A DNA stretch of 64,000 nucleotides from Klebsormidium nitens (taxonomy: Eukaryota; Streptophyta; Klebsormidiophyceae; Klebsormidiales; Klebsormidiaceae): NCBI GenBank assembly GCA_000708835.1, contig DF237282.1, forward strand, positions 1-64,000, given 5' to 3'. The notes under the pieces were generated by a model. The model saw nothing but the letters and a program-made list of their open reading frames with translations, was not told the origin of the DNA and did no database searches. Position numbers and translations under genes: made by a program. How positions within the stretch are numbered: position 1 is the first letter of the stretch; the number at the start of each line of letters is the position of its first letter. Shown here one piece after another: positions 24,801 to 37,400 of this stretch.

Positions 24801-26166
24801 TCAGCTCCACATTTGGAAACCAGATGATGCACCTGCTTAAAGACCCATCAATAGCTTCTGTCCATGTGTACGCGTCACACACCGAAGACAATTGGCATAC
24901 CACTCCTTGTACCTGTCGACCCAAACCATATCAACACAGGCACTAGCCATCCTGTTAAAACGGTGAGCCAGATAGTCAAAAAACTTTAATGCCAGGTGAG
25001 ATTCCAATGAACATAGCTAAACGAGTGTTCATAAACTACATAACTATGAAATGCAAAGCAAACCCAGGACTGGACCGCCAACCTTATGCTATAAACGTGA
25101 TTCCTTGCAGCCACGTGGGAGTCTCACTTGACAACCAGATTGAACATGACACTGACGAGCCTCAAGGTGAGCGAAGCGAGTACAAGGAACCAGCTGCAGT
25201 CGTGTCCAATTTCAATTGTGTTTGCATTGGTGCACTGTAAAGTTAAGAGCAGTTTGAGCAGGCATGCATCATTTCAGGATCATCCTGTGTAAGAAGGCTT
25301 GTGAAGACTAACCTCAGGTACATTGTGCCAGGACAGCTGGGGGCTGATATCCTTCTTATCAACTGTGCCCTGCACGTCAGATGTTTAGATGGGTGAGAGA
25401 CAGTACACCGTGTCATTGGAAAATTCAGCTGCCAGCATACTTTCTTAGGTGACTTTATTATGTTCATGAGTGTTTTTATGGAAGTGCGCGCCAGACGTCT
25501 TCTTCCAGAATTAATTCTGATTGGTCAGAAGTCACTCCCAAGCTGATAAGCAAGAGAGTGCAAAAGTCCATATCTCTTTATTTGGACAGCGGTCAGTCCA
25601 GAAACGCAGTCGACGTATAGGGGGAACTCAATCGGTTTTGACAGCAGTCTGATGTTGAGAAAAGCTTGCAGTTCGACCATTTATGCATGGCATGACTCAA
25701 TTTGAGCATTCTTGAGCAGCTTTCCCAACCGACTGAACAAGGCCCTACATAGGGAGCGACTGAACAAGGCCCTACATAGAAAGTGCGCGATGGAACGACA
25801 ATTTGCGAGCGATAGACTTCATGCAGACTAGAGAGGAGCGCCCCTCCAATTGATGCTGCAACTTTGACAGACAAAAGAGGAGCGCCCCTCGAATCAGTGC
25901 TGCAACTTTGACAGACTTCAAGGACAAACCGGTGCAGTGGAGGTATGAACCATATCTTGATTACCAGGAAACCCATTCAGACCACAACAAACAACCATCA
26001 ACCTTCAAAGGGACGCCCAGAAACTCCCAGAGCGAGTTGTGCAATGTTGGTGGCACGAACTTTCAAAAGGAAGCAGGCGCATCAATCTTACATCAGCGGT
26101 GTGCTTGCGAGGAATGTGGCCTCCGTCCTTGAAGTTCGAGCTGTTCAACCGGAATTCGTCAGCCAT
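21832..26166 (-). CDS. Phosphatidylethanolamine-binding protein (PEBP), YbhB/YbcL-type, six exons
   Basis: Minus-strand exons: 26166-26092, 25369-25313, 24746-24710, 24110-24036, 22843-22650, 21987-21832. They total 594 nt in phase, for 197 aa, starting MADEFRLNSS. Family marks in order: DISPQLSW (residues 33-40), SLALIMED (47-54), DAPDPDSP then WVHWVV, which build the anion-binding pocket (57-73), and GY.GPAPP...HR.EI..YALD in exon 5. The order and spacing fit bacterial-type PEBPs (YbhB/YbcL, RKIP superfamily) better than plant FT/TFL1, because the FT segment-B region is absent and the PG.RGPAPP form is YbhB-like. PEBPs are small cytosolic proteins that bind phosphoryl ligands or inhibit kinases or proteases; the role here is unknown. 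It is divergent from the ZMAT2 gene (756 bp between ATGs). The intron before exon 5 carries copies of that exon's edge. The acidic HGLDES..KKEHQGIAEGYNDF insert is within family range. Confidence 0.9.
22970..23690 (-). repeat. Array of copies of the acceptor edge of PEBP exon 5
   Basis: The first ~65 bp of exon 5 with its acceptor (real copy 22780-22850) recurs at about 22970-23037, 23145-23212, 23322-23392 and, weakly, 23610-23685. Steps are about 191, 174, 178 and 297 bp. The plus-strand signature is CTGGTGCTCCTTCTTGA...CGTCCAGGCCGTGCACCCGGAAGT in pieces. Three copies keep the acceptor AG (ACCAG, CCAG, CCCAG). All lie 5' of the exon. Confidence 0.92.
25733..25918. repeat. Two short tandem repeats in PEBP intron 1
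   Basis: GACTGAACAAGGCCCTACATA occurs twice in tandem at about 25732-25778. A 45-bp unit with core GAGGAGCGCCCCTC..AT..TGCTGCAACTTTGACAGAC occurs twice at about 25833-25918. Both sit between exons 1 and 2. Unlike the neighbouring arrays they do not clearly match an exon edge. Confidence 0.75.
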
Positions 26167-26922
26167 GATAGCGCGCACTAGTCCCACCACCCAAAATCAG
26201 CAGGTGTTTCGATGGATGCTAAGTCGATAACAAAGGCTTTCTTCCGGCGTTGTTTGCTGCCTGCACAAGACCTGCAAAATGGATTTTGGTAGACCTTGGA
26301 AGGTAAGTCAGGACGACACGGTGCTCTGAAGAGACGCTGAGGCTGATTTGATGGTCTAGGAGTAGGACCTAGGACCTAACATTGTAGTACCTAACGAGTG
26401 TAAAACTCAAAGCTGTGAAAGCTGCACCCGGAAAAAAGAAGCTTCTTCAAATTCTGGACCACTGCATGCAGTGCTGTTCATGAACCGTGCCGATGCCGTT
26501 CAGCCAATCAGAATGCAATTCATCTGGCCAAGTGGCACGGCACTGCGGTAATGGATGATTCTGGCAGGCTTTGGTTGCGTATCATTACCGCGTCTCTAGA
26601 TGAAAAGTATCCCGAACCTAGTTCTGGAAGGATTGAGCCGCCCCAGGCGGGCCTGGCTGGGCAAACACTTCTGCGTGCAATTGCAAAAGAGGTGGTCTTT
26701 TTCAAGAAATTGGCGCCCAGCCAGCTTTTGAAAGGAAAGTTATGTTCTGACTAATATCTGGTAAAGTGTCGCTGCCACCGCTTGCTGTCTGCCATCGATT
26801 AGCAAGGACTATTGGAATAGTTCCGGAGCTGCATCGGTCCCCCTTTTAGCAAACGTTTGGAGCAAACATGTACCGAATCTGAAACCTTAGAAAGTGCGAG
26901 TGAGTTTTGGGCACCGGCAGGC
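26167..26922. promoter_or_regulatory. Divergent intergenic region between PEBP and ZMAT2
   Basis: These 756 bp separate the two initiation codons, so both promoters must lie here or in unseen 5' UTR introns. No strong TATA box or CpG-like block can be assigned with confidence. The role is inferred from gene orientation only. Confidence 0.4.
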
Positions 26923-29900
26923 ATGGCTTCAAAGAAGGCGGCCGCCGGGGTGGATAACACGCAGCGGCGCAAGTGGGACAAGGAGGAGTATGCAGAGCGG
27001 GCGAGGGAGCGAGAGCGGGAGGAGGAAGAAGAGGAGGAAGAGCGACTGGCGCCAAAACGTGAGCCACGCCCTCACCCCGCCCTCAAGTGACATTTGAAAG
27101 AAGCGTTTTTTGTTTATTTTTTTCCTGATGGCACCTTCACTTTTTCAGGGTGCCAATACGTGATCAACGCCCCTCCACTCTTCATAGGATTCAAAAGAGA
27201 GGGCTTAAAAGTTTGGAGCCAACTTTTACTTTCTAGGAAACGTGGAAGTCCGCAGGTGTCAAACCCCGGGTTGGAAACATTTGATGCTTGGTGCTGCAAT
27301 TTATTTGAATTGGTTTTAGAGATTATCCTACCCAAGATAAGGAATGCTTCTCCGCACTTCCACTCTGTGCGATTTGAGTTCAAATATGGGCTCCTTATTT
27401 TCATGAGCAGCGAGTAGGTGGAAAGAAGATGATCTTTTCTATTCAGGCTCTCGACACCGTTGGTCGCTTAGTGAGTAGCCATTCATTTGCTTGGACAAAA
27501 GCGAGAGGTTGACAAATATCCCTCAAGAAAGCTGATTTCAGGGATGCTGCTTTTGTCCAGAAGACACTTTTACAGTAAGGCATGAGAATCTTGGATTCCG
27601 GTGGGCAAAAGCAACGATGTCAACTATGTAGCCTATCATACACGTATGTCCAATTTGAACAACAACCGGCAAGGCTGGCTTCGTTTTTCGGAGTTCAAGA
27701 TGGGCAACACTGTGAATTCTGCTTCACAGCAGAGTTGGTCCCGGGGCTCGTCTCTTTAATTCGGCACTTACTTTCGACATGTCAAATTCCAGCAGAGTCT
27801 GAACTCGCTCGACTGTGCCATGGCCCTCAGTGCACTCCATACATTCTCAGAGCTTGACAGATTTAAGATTGACAGAAACAAGGCGCCCTTGCAGTTTGAA
27901 AGAGAGACCTAAAGCAAAAGAAAGACCCAGTACAAGCTCAGGCCACAGGTTGTCTGGCAGGTCACAATCATATGGTTGTTGTCACATGTTTGTTTGTCTG
28001 CTTTTCTCCTTGTAGTATCTTTTCTATATTTCTTGATAGCAGCCATCTCCATATGGGAAGATTGCAGATTTTGGGTCATGGCCAACCTTGCAAGTTTGTC
28101 TTCTAAGCTGACGTATTCAAGTAACCATGACGATTTGCGAACTTCTGTTGTTAACGCCTTTCCCTGCTCAATTGAGCCACTTATATTAAATCGCTGTTCG
28201 CCTGTTCGTCTGCAGGACGAGAGCCCCCTGTCCAGCGAGCCCCACTGCAGCAGAGGGCATTTTCGGTAGACCTAACCAGCCGGTTAGGCAAAACACAGGT
28301 AAATTTGTCGTTCAGCTGCATCTTCTTCGAAGCTTTTGATTCCCAGATCTCAGAGGGCGACATCTTTGCGTAGCTGTTGATGGTGGTTGATGTCTCCCAA
28401 TCTCCTGAGTGTGCATCAGCTGTTGGGTTTCATACGGTTCCTTATCGGTCCGGTTTTCTGCATTAACAGGCTATTTCGTCCGGGAATGGACGGGGCCACT
28501 CGTGCTGCTTTCCAAACCCCTAATAAATCTCTTCACACAGGACTTTCGGTGGCAATTGCCTATTTGAACGTACGTTTGGAATTCCTGTAGGTTGTCTTCT
28601 TATGCCACCTAGCAGGCTCCCCTGAGCATGCAAGCAAGCTTCATCTACAGCGTCGGAGATCAATGGTCAGGTCATCGTTCCCTGATAATCGGAAATTCTT
28701 TCTGACCATATCTGGTCTGATCATTCTCCGTTTTGCGGCGCTGCAGGTTGTCACTCAGCAAGCTCCCCTGAGCATGCAGGCAGGCTTCTTCTGCAACGTC
28801 TGCCAGTGCATCGTCAAGGACTCCGCTGTCTATCTAGACCACATCAACGGGAAAAAGCGTAAGCCACCGGTCAGCCATTCTAGTCTCAGTAGTTTCCTAT
28901 TTGGTCCAAGTGGGATCATCTCAGGTTCTTTCGACAACGAGTTTGATGTCGTGTTGGGTTTCGTTGTTTCCGCTGATTGACTCTTGGATTTCTTAGATCA
29001 GTGACGTGGGACAAGGAAGCTTGAACAGTCCGGTGCCATCGGAAGGGCTTTCTGTCTTCAAGTCCAGTCGAAGCTGAACACCATCCCCCTTCTCAGCTCA
29101 CCAACTGGTGGAAACGACATGGTGGAAATGTCATTTATTCCTGCAATATGCACACCAGCGGAGTCCTCCAGCTCAGCAGAACTAGAAGCCGATTAGATTC
29201 TTGAGTTCCTGGATGCACGGTAGAAAGTACACATTGGTTGTGGTCAGCTCTTCATTGTGTTCCTCACGTCTGGTTGATTGTGTCCGACTGGGCAACCCAG
29301 AAACTTCTGTCGATGTTGAGTTGCGCAGTATGGCCTCTGTCCAAAAACAAGCGTGGCCTTTGTCAATAGTCAAGGCCCTTCGACAATTGAAGGTGTTTCT
29401 TAGCCTCAACATCGTCTCGTGGACTCTTAAAACATCCTCTTTCCTCCTCATTCTTGCAGATCAACGTGCACTAGGCATGTCGATGCGGGTCGAGCGCTCG
29501 AGCGTCGACCAAGTGAAGCAGCGCTTTGAGACGCTCAAACGGAAGCAGGCGGAGACCTTCACGGAGGAAGGTGAGGCCCGCTGCTTGTGCAGATCTCCGG
29601 TCACTTTCTTCGTTGGATCAGTCATTTTCTTCAGCAGATCTGGAACACCCAAATACAGGTTTTTATTGTCTTACTGAAGGGCTTTGCTGACGTGACTTGA
29701 CGGCTAACGAAACGAAGTCCGTGCACTAGCTTAAAGAATCTGCCATGGTGCGAAAAGTTGGCCCCCGCATGTACTGCATAGTCGTTAGATTTGACCCCCT
29801 TTCGATCCGAGCCGGTAAGATAAAACCAGCCGTGTACTGATCTATCTCCGTCATCGGACGGTCAGATTTGCGATTGGTGAGATACAAGTTGGGTCAGACG

Positions 29901-30944
29901 GCGGGGTGAAACCAGTTTTGCAAAACTGGTCTTTCGGCGATGGGCAAGCCTTTTGCGGAAACAGCGGACTTGCTTACGCAACTGCTCCCCCAGGTGTACG
30001 CAGGTGCTTGGATGTAAGCTTGTAGATTCGTAAAGCACGTCCTAAACGTCTCTGTAAAGGAAAGGACCGCTGCAGACTGCACCATCTCCTGGCCGGCTCA
30101 AAATTCTGAAGATTGGTGATGGCACCGTGAAAGTTTTCCCGAATTCTGCGTAATGTGAAGTTGCATTTGAGGCAATTATGTTCAGGTCCTCTCTTTGGGA
30201 AAGAAGACGGCCCCTGACCGATGTATACTGGATATCCTTGTTCGTGACAACCATCGGACATAAAGAGTAGTGACCGATGGAAGACCACTGTTCGAGTCGC
30301 TTGCGGGGGCCGTGCAGAACTCCTTTGCCGATTGCATACTTTACTCACGGCTGCTTGTCACATTTCGTGAAGGCCCATTGGGAAAGAGAACTATCAATGT
30401 GAACAATTGAGCAATTGAAAGCTTGAAACTAGAGCTCCTTCTCCTGCAGATCTCGATACCCGGATACGAGCTCGCGAAGAGGAAGAGGAAGAACGGCGAC
30501 GGCAAAAGAAGGAAAGGAAAAAGGACAAGAAGGTGAGGTTCGAATGAAGAATTGATCTTTGATGTTCTTACTCCTGCGAAGATGGATCTGCTCCAACTTC
30601 TGAAGGCCGAATACAAGTGCTGCTTTGAAGATCGATCTCGCGTGTTTTTGGCACAGTCGGACGTCTCTTGCTGGACGCCGCAAGACCTAGTCAGAGCATC
30701 TTTCTTCTGCTGCAAGTAGACTCTACACGCTTGCGTTTGCTACAAGCAGATGTAGTATGCTTGGTCCGACAAACAAAAGATCTTTTCCGCCTTGGTTGAG
30801 CATAAACGAACTTGGTTTTCACACTGTTTCTCATGTTATCTTCTGCAGAAGTCGGACGACCCAGTCGATGACACAGGAGACATGGATCCGGAGATGGCCG
30901 CACTAATGGGTTTCGGGGGCTTTGGCTCTAGCAAACAAACTTGA
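26923..30944 (+). CDS. ZMAT2: ZMAT2/Snu23 homologue, U4/U6.U5 tri-snRNP zinc-finger protein, six exons
   Basis: Plus-strand exons: 26923-27058, 28216-28298, 28747-28858, 29460-29570, 30450-30532, 30849-30944. They total 621 nt in phase, for 206 aa. The start is MASKKAAAG. Features in order: the N-terminal DNTQRRKWDKEEY motif of the family followed by an R/E-rich helix (about 18-45); VDLTSRLGKTQ at about 63-73; a U1-type (matrin) C2H2 finger with C89, C92, H105 and H111, where the codon for H111 is split by an intron; LGMSMRVERSSVDQVKQRFE; a Lys/Glu/Arg-rich coiled helix in exon 5; and the conserved C-terminal MGFGGFGSSK. Snu23/ZMAT2 joins the spliceosomal B complex and is released on activation, acting near the U6 ACAGAGA/5' splice-site helix. 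Length matches the family (~200 aa). Alternative in-frame ATGs lie upstream, but the chosen one starts the conserved region. Confidence 0.93.
28587..28660 (+). repeat. Copy of the acceptor edge of ZMAT2 exon 3
   Basis: CCTGTAG then GTTGTC...GCTCCCCTGAGCATGCA..CA.GCTTC matches the acceptor and first ~55 bp of exon 3 (28741-28800) at an offset of about 146 bp. The AG is kept. It lies 5' of the exon. Confidence 0.85.
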
Positions 30945-33029
30945 AACATAACGCTGAGTACTTGGTCCTGAGTATGTTATATGGTTCGGTTCTAGCAAAC
31001 AAACGAGAAAAACGAAATTTGTTGCACACTTCCGTGGCGGCCGGAGTGCATCCGGGTGTGCACACATGAAAATGGTTCAGTGGACCATGCCACGCATGCG
31101 TGGTGTTAATTGGATTCTAGTACATATGGATGCATGGGTCTGCTTTGCAGCTTGAACAAGGGCACCCACCGTCACCTGAATAACCGCATGTACTGAGTAT
31201 ATATTGCATAAACTGTATTTAGTGACCGTTTACCGATGAAGTTATATGTTGCCAGAGTCGGTGACTGGCGCGCAGCCAGCTTTGAAACCTACGCAGCGGC
31301 TGTGCGCGGTGGCAAATACTAAACTTAAGTCCAGCTACTCGGACATGTGAGTTGATCATGGCATGTGCATGTGTGCAAAGGCTGGGGGCGCACACCGTCG
31401 GGCGGGCCCTTGCACACGCGGCCCGGCCTGCATGCAAACTTGGTCGGAAGGATTGATATATGGCCATGTCTGATAAGAATGCGCCTGGCCACGCGGCGTC
31501 ACTCGTTAGACGTGGACGGTCGAATAAAGGACGGTCGACTGCGCGACGATTCAGAATTTCCTCGAAGCTTGGTTGGATTGTGTCCAGGCTGTATACTGTC
31601 CGGCGGCATGTTTGATCTTGCTTCTGAGTTCAATTAGTCAAGGCTTGTCTCAAAAGCTGGCTGGCCGCGCATCATGGCATGAGTAAAATTCTTCGCAGGT
31701 ATAACGTATCATTAGTACAGGCCATGGCTAGCTAGCCTGGTATTTCCGGATCCCCGGATCATGAGATTCGAGGAGATGAACAGCAATACGTTTCAGGCTA
31801 CTAGGCTAATGTCTTAATGTACCACAGCCTGCTATAGCCCTTCCGGTGAGTACTAATGCGCAGCTCAAACGCTGGTCGAACTGTCACCTTACTTAGTTAA
31901 GCTCGCCAGGCTAAGATCAAAACACCTTCAATTATTTTGTCGATCATAGTCCCTAGGGTGTTCATATCCAGATTCAAATATCCAACATTTTGAAGTTATT
32001 CGGAAACAAGTCAATTAGAACCGGAAATGACCTTACAAATGTTGTCGCACTTACCGAGTTCGCAAAGTCTCAACCTATTAACAACATTACCTTTGTCAAA
32101 TAGCACATCGCAAGATTACCTCATGCTTTATCTATATTCAAGTGTTGACTAAATCTACGATGGCCTGAGGCCCAACTTAGTTTGCAGGTTCGCACATACG
32201 AAATTCTGCGCTAAGACTTCATGAAAGGAACATAAATGTCACAACGCCGATGCAACAGGTTTGGTTATGTGATCAACAATTGCCTTAGACCTCTTCGAAC
32301 TTATCCAACGTCCTGCACACAAGTGAGAAACGGATTCAGGAAAATGAAGTACAGGTGGCAAACAGGACGAACTCTCAGGTAGAATTGGAGACGTGCACAT
32401 CTCCATGCTTTCCAAGCGTGGGGATACGGCAAGACCGTAGAGGTCTCCAGTACATCAAGGATTGAAGCATCCTTTGCACGTTTGGAAAATGCTCGAAGAG
32501 TGCCTCACAAAACGTACATCAGTTCATTACGCCACTACGAGATGGAGGGGATTGCGAAGGGAACTGTCAAATCTAGTACCGAACAACATTCGATTGCAAT
32601 AGCGAATCGATAAATCAAGGTCGCCACCAGAAGCTAAGTAGAGCGCCTGCAAAGTCTAGCAAGGCCCGTGGTTTAAGGGGAGCAGTATCTAAATGCACAG
32701 ATACTTTCTACTGGAAACTCCACCCTCAAAGCTGTTGTTAACCGATGAAGCGGCGCACATCTGAAATGGCCATTGTCTCAACTCAACCTGTGGATATGGT
32801 TTATGAAGGGCTAACTCGTTTGGGGTCCCCTTTGTGGCTCAACACACAATTACAACCACTTAAAACATCCTTTTCTGGCCTTGAACAGAACAATCGACTT
32901 CAAGTACCCGGTTTACCAAAATCAACACAGAGACACAAGTCTCATTGAAGTGGTGTCGACAAGCTCTTTTGCGAAGTTCATCGGAGATGGACTCATCTGT
33001 GTGGAAAGTGAAAAGGGAAGGCAGGATAC
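30945..33029. other. Intergenic region, no gene seen
   Basis: It follows the ZMAT2 stop. At about 30985-31010 a short echo of the ZMAT2 end (GGTTCTAGCAAACAAAC) suggests the terminal exon edge was also duplicated outward. The rest has no codon bias, domain or RNA gene. A candidate extra cystatin exon at about 32700-32800 is discussed under the cystatin. Confidence 0.45.
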
Positions 33030-33794
33030 TCACTTGGCCCCACCGGGAGGCTGATATACAGTCGCCTTGTACGACTCTGCTGATCCCCCTGAAACTTTCA
33101 GCTTCAACTCAAAGAGCAGTCCGTTGACGACTTGCTTGTGCGCTTCAACGACACGGACCAACTCGAGCGAAGCATTCTGGGCAGCACAGGAAAACTGTTA
33201 GTCCAGGGCCACAAGATGATCGTTACAGGCCGCGTACCCAACTTCACATACTGTGAGCAGGAAGTTTTCAGATCAGGAATACAAAAGCGAGATATATTCA
33301 AAAGCTGCTGATGACTACACAGGAGTGACTTCCAGATGAACCAGGCAAGAAATCTCTTCAGAGCTTACATATCACGTACTTAATGTCAGATGGTACAGGC
33401 AAGCCACTTGGTCAAGAAAAGATGAAAATGAGCAGGGTTGATATCGAGTCAGGTCAGACAGCTCAGGTGTCGTCCAGGAGCTCAAATGACGATCAAATGG
33501 GAGTGAAAGCCTGCTTCCTGCTGAAGTATGAGCAGCATTCAACCGACCTTGGAACGGCAGTTCTCAAAATTCCACCGACATCGTGCATGCATGCAGAAGG
33601 CTTCCAGTAGCCAGCAACTCCAAAAACTGGGCACAGAAAACATACAGCATCTGCAATTCAGTAGAAAGATGCAAAATGCTGTTTGGTTACTTCACCGTTT
33701 GCTTCGAGATTTCTTCCACAGCAAACTTGGCGACGCCCTGGATTTCGTGGCTGTTCTCATGAGTCACGTCCTGTTTGCCACCGAGAAGACCCAT
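33030..33794 (-). CDS. Cystatin (phytocystatin/stefin-like cysteine protease inhibitor), two exons
   Basis: Minus-strand exons: 33794-33696 and 33176-33030, giving 81 aa with a phase-0 intron. The start is MGLLGGK. The three cystatin contact elements can be seen: the N-terminal Gly pair (residues 5-6), the first hairpin QVVNG (48-52) matching QxVxG, and a plausible third element near the C terminus (YQPPGG). The central helix has VAKFAVEE (21-28), close to the plant LARFAV signature. There is no signal peptide or cysteine, so it is likely cytosolic. It would inhibit papain-type (C1A) proteases by occluding the active cleft. The end is uncertain. Reading AAG-TGA gives a stop, but the same bases form a good GTGAGT donor at 33033. 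Splicing to an acceptor near 32800 would add only two residues before a stop, so either way the protein is about 81-83 aa, short of the usual ~95-100. It is divergent from the STK11IP-like gene. Confidence 0.85.
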
Positions 33795-34411
33795 GGTTCG
33801 GGGATGTGAGGAAGTCTGGTGGTGGAAGCCCGCTGTTGCGCCCTGAGAATCAAAGTTGGACACCTCAGTTTCTGACTTCTTCAACTCTGACAGAAAGCTT
33901 CAAGGGGAACGAAACTTCGAATATGCTTGAAAGGGGCAAAATTGGCAACTGCCAGCGGCGAGTGTCAAGAACACCTTTCAACATCTTTGGAGGGAATGGT
34001 CAAGAGAGCATAACGCCCTAGTGATAACGGGACCCAAGTAACCATGGTTGTACAGATTACGCCCTCGGGTGAGGATCTCAATTCAGGTTTGTGGGCAAGT
34101 TTGGGTTAGGTAGTGAGTTAGCAAAGAAGCAACTTACGGAGTGAGTGTACAGAGAGGAGAAAGGTGCCAGCTGGCAGTGGCACCTGGTGCTTGAGATCCA
34201 GTGGCAGCAGAGATCAGAAGGGGGAGTTCGCTTGAGCCTGAGGCAACCAATGAGGGCAATTCATATTACTTCAAGTAGAAGCAAATGCAACGCAATGCCG
34301 TCCCAATTGGGGCCTTGTAATATTGTCAGGCGTTGGAAGTATGTGCAAGCCTGGAGGATGTCGGAAGCAGCCTGAGGTAGCCTCGCTGGGGCACTCCGAT
34401 TTCGCAGCTGA
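33795..34411. promoter_or_regulatory. Divergent intergenic region between cystatin and STK11IP-like gene
   Basis: 617 bp separate the two ATGs. No core promoter motif can be assigned with confidence. The function is inferred from head-to-head orientation. Confidence 0.35.
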
Positions 34412-37400
34412 ATGGCAGAGGAGCATGGGGATGAGTACTTGGAGGCGCTCTCTGCATTCGTAGAGGAATGTGGTGAGTGAAAGCTACAAGGTGCCAGAAT
34501 TGACCTTCCAGATGCTTGCAATCGTATGCTACAGAAATGGCTGTAGAGTAAGTTTGATTCTCGTAGTTGAAGTCCTCTTTCGCGCATGCCCGCGGGGACT
34601 TTCATCACTATCGCTGCTGCGGAGATCTCTCCAACATATCACGAATATTGAAGAATGTCTACTGAACTGTATGACGGTCCTGCTTGGCGAAATGATGCCG
34701 TAGGTTTGAAATAAGGGAGGTAGCCTGATGTTCCAAAATATTAAACGTGAGCGATACGATGCATTCCCGATAGTTTTCAATTTCTTTGCTTGTAATGCTC
34801 ATTAAAAGAGGTTTGGATACACTGCTTAAGAGCTTTGAGGGTGAATGGTGACACGTTTTAGCCCACTACGATTTGCCTGGCAATTGCGACGTCTTTCCAG
34901 CCCCCAAATGCACCACCCTCGCGATGCGTTCACATACAATTAAGGTAGTGCAATCATCAGGCGTACATTCTGGCTGGGAGACAGATGCCAGATGTGACAA
35001 AGTTTCCAATGCATGACTCCCTGGGGGACAAACAAACATCATTTCAGGGATCTGCTATTGCATTGAAATCCATCGTATCAGATGAACAACCTCAGTTCTG
35101 CTCAGTGAAAGACTGTCCCCCCAGTGCGATCATTGACCCCACGTTTCCTGCTTCACCTGAACTTCTCACAACTATGATAATGTCAATGAAGTACGACAAA
35201 GGAACGAACATGTTTGCTCCCTTGCTGCAGCGGAGGGTCTCCTCGATGGGAGTGTTGTGTTGAGGCTGAAACCCCTGGGCCTGCTCTACCTGGACTCCCG
35301 CTTTGGCGCCCTCTCAGAGCTGGAGGCATTGAGGGCGGATGCCCCTGTGGACTATCTGCGGGCGGTGGTGGCGGATCTGGGGGACTACCGCAAGCTAGAA
35401 AAACTGCGGGGCTTTCTGCGGATGCTCGAGAAGGTCAAAGTGAGTTTGAGTTTGACAATCTGCACTATCGACATCGACAAAACAGAGATTCCTTCGGGGC
35501 AAACTTTTGATGATTGGTGAAAGATTTGGGCAACTACTGCAAGCTGGACGAAATTGTCAAAACAGAGAATCCTTCAGGCGGAAATGGTGATGATTGGTTT
35601 GATGATTGTTGGAAGATTTGGGCGACTACTGCAAGCTGGACAAAAAAGGTTGTGGGGATGCTGAAAAGAAGTCGGGGCGTGTCTAAGTAGACAAAATACT
35701 GGAGCGATCCAACAGCTTGAGAACAGTGGTGGTAGATCTAATGGTACGTGAAGCCAAGCCTTTTGACTGGGAAGGATTCTGGCGAGAACAATATGGTCAG
35801 TGTCTCGTTTATTTTGCTGAGCAGAGTGTATTGAAGCATGTTGAAGCCCAATCCTCACTTTTCTTAAAAATCTGAGATCCTAGTTTTACTCTTGAGACAC
35901 GGAACCTGAAAATACCAGTTCACTTGTAAGCTGAGTGCCAGAGCCTGCATTCACAAGTTGCAGGTTCAGCCAACACTCCTCGAATCAATTTGAAAACCCA
36001 ATCGGGATTTGCCATCTACAGGTCGCTGGCGCAAATGCGCCGCTTCGTGATTCTGTGCCCCTGCGCCTATCCATGCTGAGCGGACTGCGCCACCTAGAGC
36101 TTCACGGTTGCGATCTGTCCACTGCAGCAGCGCAGGGACTGGTGGAGTTGAAGCCGCAGCTGGAGACACTGGTCTGCGTGGATTCAACGGTGAGACCAGA
36201 CTCCACCATCTGCAAAAAAACGGCCTCTCAATGTCGATTCTGAGAATTGGCTCAGGAGATTTAAAATACAATCATCAACAATCCTCAACAATCATCATCA
36301 ATCAGGGCCTGCAACATTGGCCAGCTATAAGCGTGAGTCGCAAGCTGAGAGACGCTGTTCTGCAAGGTTTCACGGTAGGCACTGCCAACTGATTCGGCCC
36401 AAGAAACGTTATCGACCAAGGCAACTCTTTGAGCTCTTTCTTTGCAACCTGGCAAACGCAGAGACGCATTTCGTTTCTCTCCGTCAGATTGGTTTATCAT
36501 CTACCCTCTGGTCAGGACTCCCGGTGCCGTTTGACGCAACGAAAGTGTTACCAGACCCTCGGACTTGAGTTGTGACACGTGGCATTTCTGGCCGCTTGCC
36601 GTTCGTCTGATTGACTCTTTGTCAAAGAAAATCTCCATCCTGATTGTCTTGGTCTGCGATGCAGAGGTTTTGGAGATTGTCGAAGGTGTCCGTCGTCTGG
36701 AACTTGGAAACCTCGCGCTGATGTTTTTCGCCCCAATCAACAACCTTCACCGAAGGCATTCCGTAGCAATTTCCGAAGTTGCTTTTATTCTTTTCATTCA
36801 GGACTCCCTGGCAGACTCTCGGCCGACAGCAGATCACCCCTGCCCAGATTCTGTATCTCCGCCTGCCCGGCTCCCCTGCCGGCTTAAGCGTAGCTTCTTT
36901 TTGTAGACAGTCACTGTAACATAGCTTCTTCCTTCTGCAAGAGGGGAAACTTGCATCCCGGCCAGATATCATTCTGCTTACGCAAGATGCACTGGCAGAC
37001 CTACTGTAACTCGCAGATTTCTGCAGAGCGCCTAACCCAGCTTGCCTGCCCGCACGACAACCTCCGCTCCACGGGACGGTGTTCCTCACCTTGAAAAGCG
37101 GAAGGTCGTCATGCTCAGCGTGTTTCTTTTCTCCCTTGGCAGGACTCATTAGCAGACCTCCTAGCAGAGCGCGGTGCGCCCCTAATCCTCCAAACCCCGT
37201 GGTCCCGGCTAACCCGGCTAGCCTGCCCGCGTAACCACCTCCGGTTAATGGACCCCAGCCTGTGCTCGCTGCCAGTAGCGGACGAAATCGACCTCAGCCG
37301 GAACAACCTAACCACAGTGGCTAACCTCCATATTTGCGTGCGGTTAACCAAGCTGGACCTGGGGTTCAACTCGATCACGTCGCTAGTGGGGCTGAACAGG

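Noticed and set aside
32700-32800. Third cystatin exon (VELRQWPFQ after CCACAG)
   Set aside because: The peptide looks right for a cystatin C terminus, but phase from the GTGAGT donor at 33033 gives a stop after two codons.
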